Shown here: positions 17,211 to 26,139 of the stretch, one piece after another | Position numbering within the stretch: the first letter of the stretch is position 1 | Layout: every line of letters starts with the position of its first letter | From: Sphingomonadales bacterium | Lineage (GTDB): Bacteria > Pseudomonadota > Alphaproteobacteria > Sphingomonadales > Sphingomonadaceae | DNA length: 61,286 nt | NCBI GenBank assembly: GCA_027490095.1 | Contig: JAIXYT010000017.1 | Location: 1-61,286 of the forward strand | Direction of reading: 5' to 3' | Made by a program: the position numbers and the translations under genes | The notes under the pieces: model-generated | The model's database searches: none | What the model was told of the DNA's origin: nothing | What the model saw: the letters and a program-made list of their open reading frames with translations, nothing else

Positions 17211-17945
17211 TTAGGCCGAAACGCTCGACAGCGAAGCCTTGCGGCGGCGCATCGCGAAACCGACGAGGCCGAAACCGGTGATCATCATCGCCCAGGTGGC
17301 GGGTTCCGGGATCACGTTCAGCACGTTGGCAAAGGCGAAGCGGTGGTCGTTGTAGTCGAAGTCGTTGAGCAGGCCGGGCTGGCCGCCGTTGCGCGGCGGG
17401 GCCTGGAAGCCCAGGATGTCCTCGAAGGCCACGAAGGTGTAGTCACCAGCCGGGATCATGCCGTTCATGACGGTGCCGAAGCCATTATCCGCATAGGTGA
17501 ACGCACCACCACCCCAGCTCTCGCTGAAGATCTGGTTCAGGCCGTCGTCATCGCTGCCGGGCGTCGACTGGCCGATCGTCGACCAGATTTCCTGGTTGGA
17601 AACGCTCGGCGGCGCAAGGATGTCGAGCACGAACTCGATCTTGTCGCCTTCCGACACCGAACCGAAGGTGAACGACGAGCCCGGCGTCGCGAACTGCGTG
17701 TTGAAGGCAGCCGGCCCAAGCTGCGAACCGTTCACGAAGACCTTCAGGCGGCTGGTGAAGCTGCGCGTGAAGCCACCCAGGTAGAAGGCCGTCAGGTCGC
17801 CGTCACCGGCAGCCTCGAACGAATAGAACACGCCGTTGGGCGTGCCGACCGGAGCATAGACGGGCTCGGCGGCAGCGGCAGGCACCGAAACCGCAAGCGC
17901 GGCGGCGGCAAGCGCCAGGGCCGGAATGGTGAACTTGAACGACAT
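17211..17945 (-). CDS. PEP-CTERM sorted secreted protein
   Basis: 244 residues. Signal peptide (PALALAAAALAVSVPAAAAE), a secreted body of unknown fold rich in Gly/Asn/Phe, and a classic C-terminal PEP-CTERM signal: VIPEPATWAMM, a hydrophobic helix (TGFGLVGFAM) and RRRKASL. Such proteins are cut by an exosortase and released or anchored at the surface in exopolysaccharide-forming bacteria. No exosortase gene is in this window. The body contains DFDYNDHRFAFANV, often seen near the end of this class. Monocistronic, with its own terminator. The biological role cannot be told. Confidence 0.93.
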   Translation of the reverse strand: MSFKFTIPALALAAAALAVSVPAAAAEPVYAPVGTPNGVFYSFEAAGDGDLTAFYLGGFTRSFTSRLKVFVNGSQLGPAAFNTQFATPGSSFTFGSVSEGDKIEFVLDILAPPSVSNQEIWSTIGQSTPGSDDDGLNQIFSESWGGGAFTYADNGFGTVMNGMIPAGDYTFVAFEDILGFQAPPRNGGQPGLLNDFDYNDHRFAFANVLNVIPEPATWAMMITGFGLVGFAMRRRKASLSSVSA

Positions 17946-18102
17946 GTGGATGCTCCCTGTTGATTTCCGACGAACTGCAACATGTCATGCAAACCACGTG
18001 CCAAACGGGAGACTCCATGGAATCAGCCACTTGCGATTCAGCGGCTGCCGGAATCTGTAAGGGAATTTTACACCGTTAACCATTCGCCGGTGCACTGCAG
18101 CA

Positions 18103-18123
18103 GGCGCCGGTCCCTCCGGCGCC
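18103..18123 (-). terminator. Hairpin after purB (possible terminator)
   Basis: Perfect 8-bp stem GGCGCCGG/CCGGCGCC with a 5-nt loop, 11 nt beyond the purB stop codon on the minus strand. No T-run follows, so it could be a transcript-end stabiliser rather than a true intrinsic terminator. The rest of the gap up to the PEP-CTERM start (18124-18133 and 17946-18102) holds that gene's promoter region and nothing else visible. Confidence 0.45.
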
Positions 18124-18133
18124 ACATCCTGGG

Positions 18134-19471
18134 TCAGGCCACGCCCGACCCGCCGGCCGCGTCCCCGAACACGCGCCCGAAGATGGTGTCCACATGGGCG
18201 AAATGGTGATCAAGCCGGAACAGGCCCTCCAGCTGCGCCGGTGTCAGCCGCGCCGACACATCTGGATCGGCCTCCAGCAGATCGCGCAGCTGCAGGGCCC
18301 CGTCCGCGTCCCACACCCGCATCGCGTTGCGCTGCACGATGGCATAGGCATCCTCCCGGCTCACCCCCGCCTGGGTCAGCGCCAGCAGCACCCCCTGCGA
18401 GTGGATCAGCCCCCCCATCCGGTTCAGATTCTTCAGCATCCGCTCCGGATAGACGACCAGCTTCTCCACCACCTGCGTCAGCCGCGCCAGCGCGAAGTCC
18501 AGCGTGATCGTCGCATCCGGCCCGATCCCGCGCTCCACCGACGAGTGCGATATGTCCCGCTCATGCCACAGCGCCACATTCTCCATGGCCGGCGTCACCG
18601 CAGACCGCACCAGCCGCGCCAGCCCCGTCAGATTTTCCGTCAGCACCGGGTTGCGCTTGTGCGGCATCGCGCTCGAACCCTTCTGCCCGGGCGAAAAATA
18701 CTCCTCCGCCTCCAGCACCTCGGTCCGCTGCAGATGCCGTATCTCCACCGCAAGCCGCTCGATCGAGCTCGCAATCACCCCCAGCGTCGCAAAGAACATC
18801 GCATGCCGGTCGCGCGGGATCACCTGCGTGGAAATCGGCTCCACCGCCAGCCCCATCTTCGCCGCCACATGGGCCTCGACCGCCGGATCGATGTTCGCAA
18901 ACGTCCCCACCGCGCCCGAAATCGCACAGGTCGCGATCTCCGCCCGCGCCGCCACCAGCCGCGCCCGACACCGGGCAAATTCCGCATAAGCCTGTGCCAG
19001 CTTGAAACCAAAGGTCACCGGCTCGGCGTGAATGCCATGGCTGCGCCCCATCGAGGGCGTGTATTTGTGCTCCATCGCCCGGGTCCGGATCGCCGCCAGC
19101 AGCGCATCCATATCCGCCAGCAATATGTCGCTCGCCCGCGCCAGCTGCACCGACAGGCAGGTGTCCAGCACGTCCGAGCTCGTCATCCCCTGGTGCATGA
19201 AGCGGGCTTCCTCGCCCACCTGTTCGGCCACCCAGGTCAAAAAGGCGATCACGTCATGCTTCGTCACCGCCTCGATGGCGTCGATCGCCGCCACGTCGAT
19301 CGCAGGCTTCGTCGCCCACCAGCGCCACAGCGCATCCGCCGCCGATTGCGGCACCACGCCCAGCTTCGCCAGCGCGTCCGTCGCATGCGCCTCGATCTCG
19401 AACCAGATGGCAAAGCGGGTCTCGGGCGCCCAGATGGCAACCATGGCGGGGCGGGAATAGCGCTGGATCAT
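18134..19471 (-). CDS. purB: Adenylosuccinate lyase
   Basis: PurB carries out two fumarate-releasing steps of purine synthesis (SAICAR to AICAR, adenylosuccinate to AMP). 445 residues of the fumarase/aspartase superfamily: HDVIAFLTWVAEQ and GMTSSDVLDT (about 95-104) near the first active-site region, GRSHGIHAEPVTFG (about 142-155), and the signature loop GSSAMPHKRNP (265-275). ATG 19471 is chosen since conservation begins with MIQRYSRPAMVAIW. Length is normal. Confidence 0.97.
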   Translation of the reverse strand: MIQRYSRPAMVAIWAPETRFAIWFEIEAHATDALAKLGVVPQSAADALWRWWATKPAIDVAAIDAIEAVTKHDVIAFLTWVAEQVGEEARFMHQGMTSSDVLDTCLSVQLARASDILLADMDALLAAIRTRAMEHKYTPSMGRSHGIHAEPVTFGFKLAQAYAEFARCRARLVAARAEIATCAISGAVGTFANIDPAVEAHVAAKMGLAVEPISTQVIPRDRHAMFFATLGVIASSIERLAVEIRHLQRTEVLEAEEYFSPGQKGSSAMPHKRNPVLTENLTGLARLVRSAVTPAMENVALWHERDISHSSVERGIGPDATITLDFALARLTQVVEKLVVYPERMLKNLNRMGGLIHSQGVLLALTQAGVSREDAYAIVQRNAMRVWDADGALQLRDLLEADPDVSARLTPAQLEGLFRLDHHFAHVDTIFGRVFGDAAGGSGVA

Positions 19472-19493
19472 GGCGCCACGCCCTACCGAGGCG

Positions 19494-21137
19494 CTACCCC
19501 ATCTGCAACCGCTTCTGCCCCGCACCCACCCGCGCCCGCTGCACCCCCGTCAGCTTCGCCGACCGGCTCGTCACCGGGGCACTCAGCCGCCATTCGCAGA
19601 TCGCCTCGGCCGGCGTCAGCACCACCTGCATATAGCCCCGGTTGCTCATGTCCGCCCACTTGAGCGTCGGGTTCGCCTGCATCAGCGCGCCCGCAACCGC
19701 GCTTGGCGGCGCCTTCAGATAGCTCTCGAACCCCGGCGAGGTCACCGACTGCCCGGCAAACTCCACCCCCGCAGGCCGCCCGTCGTTCACCAGGTCGTTC
19801 GCCCAGGCATTGTGGCTGTCACCCGACAGCACCACCAGGTCCACCCCATTGCGCTGCGCGGCCCCCAGCACGCGGGCCCGCGCCGCCGGATAGCCGTCCC
19901 ACGCGTCCAGGTTGATCGGCAGCCCCACCCTCGCTGCAAGCTCCGCCGCCCCGAAGAAGGCCGCCACCTCGCCGCTCGGGTTCGGCCCGGCCAGCTGCGA
20001 AGCGCCCTGCGGCATGTTCACCTTCCCCATCACCACCTGCTGCCCCAGCACCTGCCAGCGCACCCCGCGCTTGGCCGCCGCCTGCATCTCCGCGAACAGC
20101 CACTTTTCCTGTTCCGCCCCCAGCAGCTGCCGGTTGCCGGCAACCCACTGCTCGTCGCGCAGCCGCTTCAGCGCCGTCATCGTGTCGGGGCCCTTCTTGA
20201 TCGCAGCCCCCAGGTCCAGCGGCTCGTCGCGTCCGGAAATCCGCGTGTCGATCCGGTACAGCGTCGCCAGGCGCCCGATGTCATACCGGCCCCAGGGCGC
20301 CTCGCTCACCGGCATCCAGTCATGATAGGCCGCCTTCGCCGCCGCCACCCGCGCGTCCCACGCCCCCTCGTTCGGCTGGTGGTTCTCCGCCCCGCCCGCC
20401 CAACTGTCGTTCGCGACCTCATGGTCGTCCCACACCGTCACGGCCGGCACCTGCCCATGCAGCGCCTGCAGGTCCGGGTCCGCGCGATAGCTGCGATAGC
20501 GCGCCCAGTAGTCCTGCTTGCGCACGATCTCGCCCGCCGGCTCGATCACCCGCCCCTCCACGGCCTTCGCCGGATAGGTCCCCCGCGGATATTCGTAGAT
20601 ATAGTCGCCCAGATGCACGAACAGGTCGATGTCGTCGGCCGCCACCGCATGGCCATAGCCGTTGAAATGTCCGTAAGGCATGTTCGAACAGGAAAAGACC
20701 CCCATCCGGAACGCCGCCGGCGTCCCGTCCGGCAGCGTCCGCGTCCGTCCCACCACCGATCGCACATTCTTCCCCGGACCCGTGAAGCGGTAATAATAGG
20801 TCCGCCCCGGTGTCAGCCCCTTCACCGTCACCCGCGCGGTCCAGTCGCGCTCCGGCTCGGCCAGCGCCTGCCCCATCACCCGCGCCCGCGCCATCCGGGG
20901 ATCGGTCGAAACCTCGAGCGCCAGCGGCACGGCCGTGTCGCCCGTCCCCTCGAACCGCGTCCAGAACAGCATGCTCGTCGCCGACGGCTCGCCCGAGGCA
21001 ACCCCGTGCGTGAACCCGCCCAGCGGCACCACAGGGCTACTGCGCTTCTGCGCCATCGCGGCACCCCGCAGCAGCAGCCCGCCCGCAAGTCCCGCCGCCC
21101 CCAGCAGCTCCCGCCGATCGAATGTCCAGTCGCGCAT
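19494..21137 (-). CDS. phoD: PhoD-like alkaline phosphatase/phosphodiesterase, Tat-exported
   Basis: 547 residues. A twin-arginine signal (DRRELLGAAGLAGG, Arg8-Arg9) and then a PhoD-type calcium/iron metallophosphatase: GGFTHGVASGEPSATSMLFW, YYYRFTGPGKNVRSVVGRTR, LFVHLGDYIYEYPRG (metal-binding Asp/Tyr), VTVWDDHEVANDSWAGG and, late, VVLSGDSHNAWAND. It acts in the periplasm or outside the cell on phosphate esters, typically under phosphate starvation. ATG 21137 has a strong GGGAGGAG site. No Pho box was identified with confidence. It is divergent from the DUF2256 gene. Confidence 0.93.
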   Translation of the reverse strand: MRDWTFDRRELLGAAGLAGGLLLRGAAMAQKRSSPVVPLGGFTHGVASGEPSATSMLFWTRFEGTGDTAVPLALEVSTDPRMARARVMGQALAEPERDWTARVTVKGLTPGRTYYYRFTGPGKNVRSVVGRTRTLPDGTPAAFRMGVFSCSNMPYGHFNGYGHAVAADDIDLFVHLGDYIYEYPRGTYPAKAVEGRVIEPAGEIVRKQDYWARYRSYRADPDLQALHGQVPAVTVWDDHEVANDSWAGGAENHQPNEGAWDARVAAAKAAYHDWMPVSEAPWGRYDIGRLATLYRIDTRISGRDEPLDLGAAIKKGPDTMTALKRLRDEQWVAGNRQLLGAEQEKWLFAEMQAAAKRGVRWQVLGQQVVMGKVNMPQGASQLAGPNPSGEVAAFFGAAELAARVGLPINLDAWDGYPAARARVLGAAQRNGVDLVVLSGDSHNAWANDLVNDGRPAGVEFAGQSVTSPGFESYLKAPPSAVAGALMQANPTLKWADMSNRGYMQVVLTPAEAICEWRLSAPVTSRSAKLTGVQRARVGAGQKRLQMG

Positions 21138-21232
21138 GTCCGTCGTCTCCTCCCGTGCGGCGCTAGCGCGCGTCGATGACAGCCCGGTTGCACCCGCGCC
21201 CGTCCCGCTCCACATGCGCCCGCATGCCCCGG

Positions 21233-21382
21233 ATGCGCAAGAAAGCCGACCTGCCCAGCAAGGATTGCGCCCATTGCGGCCGCCCGTTCAGCTGGCGGAA
21301 GAAATGGTCGCGCGACTGGGAGAATGTGCGATACTGCTCCGATGCATGCCGGGCCGGAAAGACCCCGCGCCCGCAAGACTGA
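21233..21382 (+). CDS. DUF2256 small zinc-ribbon protein
   Basis: 49 residues from ATG 21233 (or 52 from ATG 21224). The DUF2256 pattern is plain: [20 protein letters not shown], then [18 protein letters not shown]. Four cysteines in C-x2-C and C-x3-C pairs should bind zinc. Function is unknown; the family is widespread and often sits near cryptochrome/photolyase or redox genes, neither of which is seen here. It ends 17 nt before the aldolase gene and may be cotranscribed. Confidence 0.88.
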   Translation: MRKKADLPSKDCAHCGRPFSWRKKWSRDWENVRYCSDACRAGKTPRPQD

Positions 21383-21399
21383 TCTCGGGGAGAGGATCG

Positions 21400-22176
21400 A
21401 TGGCAACGCAACTGAAGACGCCGACAGACGTGCGGTCGCAGGTCTCGGAAGAGGAATGGCAGCTCCGCGTCGATCTCGCCTGCGCCTACCGCCTCGTCGC
21501 CCACCACGGCTGGGACGATCTCATCTTCACCCACCTCTCGGTCCGCGTGCCCGGCCCCGAGCACCACTTCCTCATCAACCCTTACAACCTGATGTTCGAC
21601 GAGATCACCGCGTCGAGCCTCGTGAAGATCGACGTCGAGGGCCATCCGGTGATGGAAACCCCCTACCTCACCAACCCGGCCGGCTTCACCATCCACTCCG
21701 CGATCCACATGGCGCGCGAGGATGCCCACGCCGTCATGCACCTCCACACCCCCCACGGCCAGGCCGTCGCCGCCATGTCCGATGGCCTCATGCCCCTCAC
21801 CCAGACGGCGATGCTCATCCGCGACGAAATCGCCTACCACCACTATGAAGGCGTCGCGACCGACCTCGACGAGCGCGAGCGCCTCGTCGCCGACCTCGGC
21901 ACCAAGTCCGCGATGATCCTCCGCAACCACGGCACCCTCACCGTCGGCGAAACCGTGGGCGAGGCCTTCCTCAAGATGTATTTCCTGGAACGCGCGTGCG
22001 AGGCGCAGATCCACGCGCTCGCCGGCGGCACCCAGCTCATCAACCACCCCCCGCAGGGCACGCCCGAGAAAGCCGCCGAGCAGGGCGCAGCCGGCCTCAA
22101 GGTCGTGGGCAACCTGCTCGCCTGGCCGGCGCTGCGGCGCAAGATGGACCGGGTCGACCCTTCCTACCAGAACTGA
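21400..22176 (+). CDS. Class II aldolase/adducin family protein
   Basis: 258 residues. The aldolase/adducin head domain covers nearly all of it: ACAYRLVAHHGWDDLIFTHL, then VRVPGPEHHFLINPYNLMFD and HAVMHLHTPHGQAVAAM with the metal-binding HLH, plus ILRNHGTLTVGETVGEAF with the third His. This metal site is shared by fuculose-phosphate aldolase relatives, but the longer eukaryotic-adducin-like form present here (DPSYQN end) has no known substrate. ATG 21400 follows GGGGAGAGG. Confidence 0.93.
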   Translation: MATQLKTPTDVRSQVSEEEWQLRVDLACAYRLVAHHGWDDLIFTHLSVRVPGPEHHFLINPYNLMFDEITASSLVKIDVEGHPVMETPYLTNPAGFTIHSAIHMAREDAHAVMHLHTPHGQAVAAMSDGLMPLTQTAMLIRDEIAYHHYEGVATDLDERERLVADLGTKSAMILRNHGTLTVGETVGEAFLKMYFLERACEAQIHALAGGTQLINHPPQGTPEKAAEQGAAGLKVVGNLLAWPALRRKMDRVDPSYQN

Positions 22177-22347
22177 ATCGAACCAATCGCCTGTCGTGCC
22201 CCGGGGGCTTGAATCCCGGCGCGCGGCCCCTACCTCCCGGCCAATTCCGGGCCCCTCTGGCCGCGCGGGCGCGCGCGGCGATGTCGGAAGCGCAGATGAA
22301 AATCGGCGCTTACGCGGCGCATGTGCGACAGATACAAGGGGACCCGC

Positions 22348-23337
22348 ATGGAATTCCTGTTCACACCCTGGCTCGGCACGCCGCTCTGGCTGTGGCTCAG
22401 CTTCTTCACAGCCGTCGTGTCGCTCCTCGCCTTCGACCTCGGCGTCCTCCACAAGGACGACCACGAGATCGGCGTGAAGGAAAGCCTCTGGCTCTCGGCC
22501 GGCTACATCACGCTCGGCCTGTCGTTCGGCGCCTTCGTCTGGTGGCAGCTCGGCCAGCAGGCCGCCCTCGAATATGTCACCGGCTTCGTGGTCGAAAAAA
22601 GCCTCGCGATGGACAATGTCTTCGTCATCGCGATGATCTTCACCTACTTCGCGATCCCGCGCCTCTACCAGCACCGCGTGCTCTTCTGGGGCATCCTCGG
22701 CGTCATCGTGCTGCGCGGCCTCATGATCGGCTTCGGCGCAGCGCTCGTCGCCCAGTTCAGCTGGGTGCTCTACCTCTTCGCCGTCTTCCTCATCTACACC
22801 GGCATCCAGATGTGGCGAACCGCCGAGGACGCGCACGACATCGGCGACAGCAAGGTTCTGAAATGGCTGCGCAACCACCTGAACGTGACCGAAGGCCTCC
22901 ACGGCAACCGCTTCTTCGTGAAACAGCCCGACCCCGCCACCGGCAAGCCCGTCACCTGGGTCACCCCGCTCTTCCTCGCCCTCATGATGGTCGAATTCGT
23001 CGACGTCGTCTTCGCCGTCGACTCGATCCCCGCCATCTTCGCGATCACGACGGACCCGTTCATCGTCTACACCTCGAACATCTTCGCGATCCTGGGCCTG
23101 CGCGCCCTCTACTTCGCGCTTGCCGCCATGGTGCACCGCTTCCACTATCTGAAATACGCCCTCTCGGTGCTCCTCGTGTTCATCGGCTCCAAGATCTTCC
23201 TGGGCGACCTCGCCGGCTTCGAGAACGGCAAGTTCCCGCCTGCGCTCAGCCTCGGGATCACGTTTGCGATCCTCGGCGTGGGGGTGGGGTATTCGCTGTG
23301 GAAGACCAAGGACGACCCGGCCCTCGAGGCAAAGTAG
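22348..23337 (+). CDS. TerC family integral membrane protein
   Basis: 329 residues, about eight or nine membrane helices. The TerC/Alx signature is present: FDLGVLHKDDHEIGVKESL near the start and VEKSLAMDNVFVIAMIF (about 90-106), and later FVDVVFAVDSIPAIFAITTD. Relatives export manganese (Alx, MntX-like) or insert membrane proteins with metals. ATG 22348 follows AAGGGGA. I looked for a yybP-ykoY manganese riboswitch in the 170 nt upstream and did not see its core. Confidence 0.93.
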   Translation: MEFLFTPWLGTPLWLWLSFFTAVVSLLAFDLGVLHKDDHEIGVKESLWLSAGYITLGLSFGAFVWWQLGQQAALEYVTGFVVEKSLAMDNVFVIAMIFTYFAIPRLYQHRVLFWGILGVIVLRGLMIGFGAALVAQFSWVLYLFAVFLIYTGIQMWRTAEDAHDIGDSKVLKWLRNHLNVTEGLHGNRFFVKQPDPATGKPVTWVTPLFLALMMVEFVDVVFAVDSIPAIFAITTDPFIVYTSNIFAILGLRALYFALAAMVHRFHYLKYALSVLLVFIGSKIFLGDLAGFENGKFPPALSLGITFAILGVGVGYSLWKTKDDPALEAK

Positions 23338-23625
23338 CCGCGCCTCTCCCCTCCCCCGCCGGGGGAGGGGTCGGGGGTGGGGGTGGCGGCTGGGCGATAC
23401 CTGCGCGTCGTCCCAGCGGAAGCTGGGACCTCATGCCGGCGAAGGGCCGGCGGGGGTCGGGCAAAGCCCGCCCTCTCCGCTTGCGGGCTTCAGAAGAAGG
23501 AGGAAGAAAGGGTCCGGCCAAGCCGGACTCGTCGGCCGGGCTCGTCGGGCTGAAGCCCTCCGCCCCGCCGGCCGTGCCGAGCGGCGAGTCTGCCGATCAG
23601 CGCTGCGCACTGACGGCAGCCGCCT
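23338..23625. other. Intergenic palindrome-rich stretch after terC
   Basis: No gene. It holds a C/G-rich inverted repeat right after the terC stop codon (CTCCCCTCCCCC.../GGGGGAGGGG, likely terminator-like), the hairpin at 23410-23429, and several short GC inverted repeats (GGGCAAAGCCC, GTCCGGCCAAGCCGGAC). A mild purine-rich run lies at about 23490-23512. Confidence 0.7.
23410..23429. repeat. Second intergenic palindrome family, copy 1
   Basis: GTCCCAGC/GCTGGGAC with a GGAA loop, preceded by GCGTC and followed by CTC. The element at 29944-29964 has the same frame (GTCGTCCC...GGGACCTC) with a different loop. Palindromes of this form are known to be scattered in alphaproteobacterial genomes. 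Confidence 0.75.
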
Positions 23626-23657
23626 AATTGAACCTCGTCAGGAAACGAGGTTCAATT
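23626..23657. terminator. 13-bp perfect inverted repeat across the araC stop codon
   Basis: AATTGAACCTCGT (23626-23638) pairs perfectly with ACGAGGTTCAATT (23645-23657); loop CAGGAA. The araC stop codon (23640-23638) is inside the structure. With A/T at its base it could work as a terminator in both directions between the terC and araC transcripts, but no long T-run follows. Confidence 0.55.
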
Positions 23658-24531
23658 TCGGCATGGTAACCAAATTCTGCCGCTTCGCGATCGTCAACCG
23701 CGTCAGCCAGGGGCTCTCCTTGTCGGTGAACTGGCTCGGCGTCATCCCAACGAACGTCTTGAAATCGCGGATGAAGTGCGACTGGTCATAGAAAACCCCA
23801 CCGGCCGCCGCCTCCCAGCCGGCATCCGGGTCCAGCCCCAGCCGCACCGCTGCCTGCAAGGTGCGGTACTTCCGCGCCAGCAGCTTCGGGCTCGCGCCAT
23901 AGACCTTCAGGGCAAGCCGCTCGATCTGGCGCGAGGACATCCCCGTCAGCTCGACAAGCGCGTTCACGTCCGGATTGATCGAGCTCGCCAGCCACTCGTC
24001 GGCCGCGCGCGTGAACCACATCGGCGGCGGCTTCGCCTGCATGGAGAGCAGCAGGAAGAAGGCGTCAGCCGCCGCCACCACCTCGCGGTGCGATCGCGCC
24101 TCGCCCATCCGGTCGAGCGCACGCCGGGCGACCGGCCCGGCGATGGCCTCGAGGTCGGTCACACGATCGGCAAACTCCTGCGCGCCGGCACCCACCAGCG
24201 CCGCCCAGCCGGCGGGCAGCAGCCCGGCACCGAAAATCCTCAGCGGCCCGCGCGCCTCGAAATGCACCGCGACATTGGTCGGGCCACACAGCGCGGCACG
24301 CGGAAGCGGAACCGCCGCCGCGCCCCCATAGGAAAAGGTGCCGCTCCCGCTGTACAGGAAGCGCACCTGCGGAAGCTCCGCCCGCAACGTGTCCGACAGG
24401 ACGGGCGTGTCGGCCTCGAAGACATAATAGCTGGAAATCCAGCCGCGCAGCGGCGCGGCAGGCGAAAAATAGCGCAGCGAGAAAAGCGGGGGCCTCACCG
24501 GCCTCGCACCGGCGGGCCGGCAGCAGCGCAC
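23638..24531 (-). CDS. AraC family transcriptional regulator
   Basis: 297 residues from a GTG at 24531; a second GTG at 24498 would also keep the conserved SLRYFSPAAPLRGWISSYY and may be the true start. The N-terminal half (about 15-170) resembles the effector/regulatory domain of AraC proteins. The C-terminal half (about 190-285) is the double helix-turn-helix: NALVELTGMSSRQIERLALK (first HTH), then a second with GGVFYDQSHFIRDFKTFVGMTPSQF, the family signature. Target genes and ligand unknown. The upstream DNA has overlapping alternative hairpins. Confidence 0.9.
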   Translation of the reverse strand: MRCCRPAGARPVRPPLFSLRYFSPAAPLRGWISSYYVFEADTPVLSDTLRAELPQVRFLYSGSGTFSYGGAAAVPLPRAALCGPTNVAVHFEARGPLRIFGAGLLPAGWAALVGAGAQEFADRVTDLEAIAGPVARRALDRMGEARSHREVVAAADAFFLLLSMQAKPPPMWFTRAADEWLASSINPDVNALVELTGMSSRQIERLALKVYGASPKLLARKYRTLQAAVRLGLDPDAGWEAAAGGVFYDQSHFIRDFKTFVGMTPSQFTDKESPWLTRLTIAKRQNLVTMPKLNLVS

Positions 24532-25069
24532 ACACCGGCGCGCGCGACATTTCGGGACAGGCCCGAAAGGGGCCTGGAAACTGCAAACATGCGACCACCT
24601 GTTCCCATCGCCGGCACGCGCGCGGCGAGATGCCCATTCCCGGTTTGGAATCGCACAACCCCGATAGGCAACAAGGGGTTAACCAGCCCGATTGCCCCTG
24701 CATGATCTCGCAAGACCGCCCAAAAAGCAAGATTTGTTCGAGAAACCGGGAAAAGACACCCTGGAGCCACAGGGCTCCAGGGTGAATAGTAAGGACGGTG
24801 GCCGGTCGAGCCGATCCACCACTGCCTTCGCAGCGTGGCCTGCTCTCGGGCACGAAACCATCCTTTGGGTCGCACAGCATGCTTACGGGTGGCAGCCCAG
24901 GCCTGTATTGGACGAAAGCGACACAAATTCCGGCCGGTCCGCCCGCTCCAACGGCGGCCGAAATCCGGCCCATCCACCTGTTTTCAATGCATTTTTCCAA
25001 CCATCATCCGTGCAGCCATCCACGGCGCACCGCGCTTGCGCACAGCCCTGCCGACGGTAAAGAAGCCGC
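24532..25069. other. 538-nt noncoding region between araC and pyrD
   Basis: No convincing gene on either strand. It holds two mutually exclusive hairpins at 24550-24576 in the araC leader (TTTCGGG/CCCGAAA and CAGGCCC/GGGCCTG share the middle arm) and a perfect 12-bp hairpin at 24757-24784 (CACCCTGGAGCC/GGCTCCAGGGTG). Stretches around 24650-24760 and 24980-25010 are visibly richer in A/T than the genes. The promoters of both flanking genes must be here. Confidence 0.7.
24757..24784. repeat. Perfect 12-bp inverted repeat
   Basis: Arms CACCCTGGAGCC (24757-24768) and GGCTCCAGGGTG (24773-24784), loop ACAG. It sits mid-way in the noncoding araC-pyrD region and is not followed by a T-run on either strand, so it is not an obvious terminator. 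A small RNA or protein-binding site is possible. Confidence 0.7.
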
Positions 25070-26107
25070 ATGTTCGGCGCGCTTCGGCCCCTCCTCTTCC
25101 GGCTCGATCCGGAAACCGCGCATGGCCTCACGCTCACGGCCCTGTCCGCCCTGCCGCACGGTCGCGGGCCGGCGCAGGATCCGCTGCTCGAGACCCGCTT
25201 TGCAGGGCTCGCCTTTCCGTCGCCCATCGGGCTCGCCGCCGGCTTCGACAAGGATGCGCGCGCCTGGCGCCAGATGCTCGGGCTCGGATTCGGCTTCGTC
25301 GAGGTCGGCACCCTCACCCCCCGCCCCCAGGGCGGAAACCCCCGGCCGCGCATCTTCCGCCTCGCCGAGGACGAGGCCGTCATCAACCGCCTCGGCTTCA
25401 ACAACGGCGGCCTCGCGGATGCGCTCCCCAGGCTCGCACCCCACGGCCGCCTCGGCGTGAACGTCGGCGCCAACAAGGATTCGACCGACCGGATCGCCGA
25501 CTATGCAGCCGGTGTCCGGGCCGTTGCCGGCAAGGCCGCCTGGATCACGCTCAACATCTCCTCGCCCAACACGCCGGGCCTGCGTGGCCTCCAGGGGGAT
25601 GCGCTGCCAGAGCTTCTCGCGGCAGCCGCCGAAGCCCGCGGCGACTCCGGCCCGCCCCTGCTGCTGAAGGTTGCACCCGATCTCGACGACGCCCAGATCG
25701 ATGCGATCGCGGCCGCCTGTCTCGACAGCCGGCTGTCCGGCCTCATCGTCTCGAACACCACCCTCGCCCGGCCGCCCGAACTCCGCTCGCGCCACAGGGC
25801 AGAAGCCGGCGGCCTGTCCGGCCAGCCCCTGTTCCAGCCGTCGACCGAGATCCTGAAGGCCTTCGCCCGCCGCCTCGGGCCCAGGCTTCCGCTCATCGGC
25901 GCGGGCGGCGTCGCGACCGCGGAACAGGCCTATGCCAAGATCCGCGCCGGGGCATCGGCCGTGCAACTCTACACAGCCCTTGTGTACCACGGCCCGCGCC
26001 TGCCGGCCCGGATTGCCGCGGGGCTCTCCCTCCTGCTCCGCCGCGACGGGTTCCAGTCCATCGCGGACGCAGTCGGCGTCGACATTGAAAAGAGTCCAAG
26101 GGCTTGA
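25070..26107 (+). CDS. pyrD: Dihydroorotate dehydrogenase (quinone), class 2
   Basis: PyrD oxidises dihydroorotate to orotate in pyrimidine synthesis and passes electrons to quinone at the inner membrane. 345 residues with the class-2 N-terminal helical extension (MFGALRPLLFRLDPETAHGL) and an FMN barrel: PIGLAAGFDKDA, VEVGTLTPRPQGGNPRPR, RLGFNNGGLAD, TLNISSPNTPGLRGLQ (region of the catalytic Ser), LIVSNTT and the phosphate site GAGGVATAEQAYAKIRAGAS. Start ATG 25070. Followed closely by ggt. Confidence 0.97.
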   Translation: MFGALRPLLFRLDPETAHGLTLTALSALPHGRGPAQDPLLETRFAGLAFPSPIGLAAGFDKDARAWRQMLGLGFGFVEVGTLTPRPQGGNPRPRIFRLAEDEAVINRLGFNNGGLADALPRLAPHGRLGVNVGANKDSTDRIADYAAGVRAVAGKAAWITLNISSPNTPGLRGLQGDALPELLAAAAEARGDSGPPLLLKVAPDLDDAQIDAIAAACLDSRLSGLIVSNTTLARPPELRSRHRAEAGGLSGQPLFQPSTEILKAFARRLGPRLPLIGAGGVATAEQAYAKIRAGASAVQLYTALVYHGPRLPARIAAGLSLLLRRDGFQSIADAVGVDIEKSPRA

Positions 26108-26139
26108 GCCGTTGCAGCCCCGCCCCTAGGGGACTGGCC

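Noticed and set aside
22177-22347. yybP-ykoY manganese riboswitch upstream of terC
   Set aside because: Its core sequences are not visible in the 170 nt upstream.
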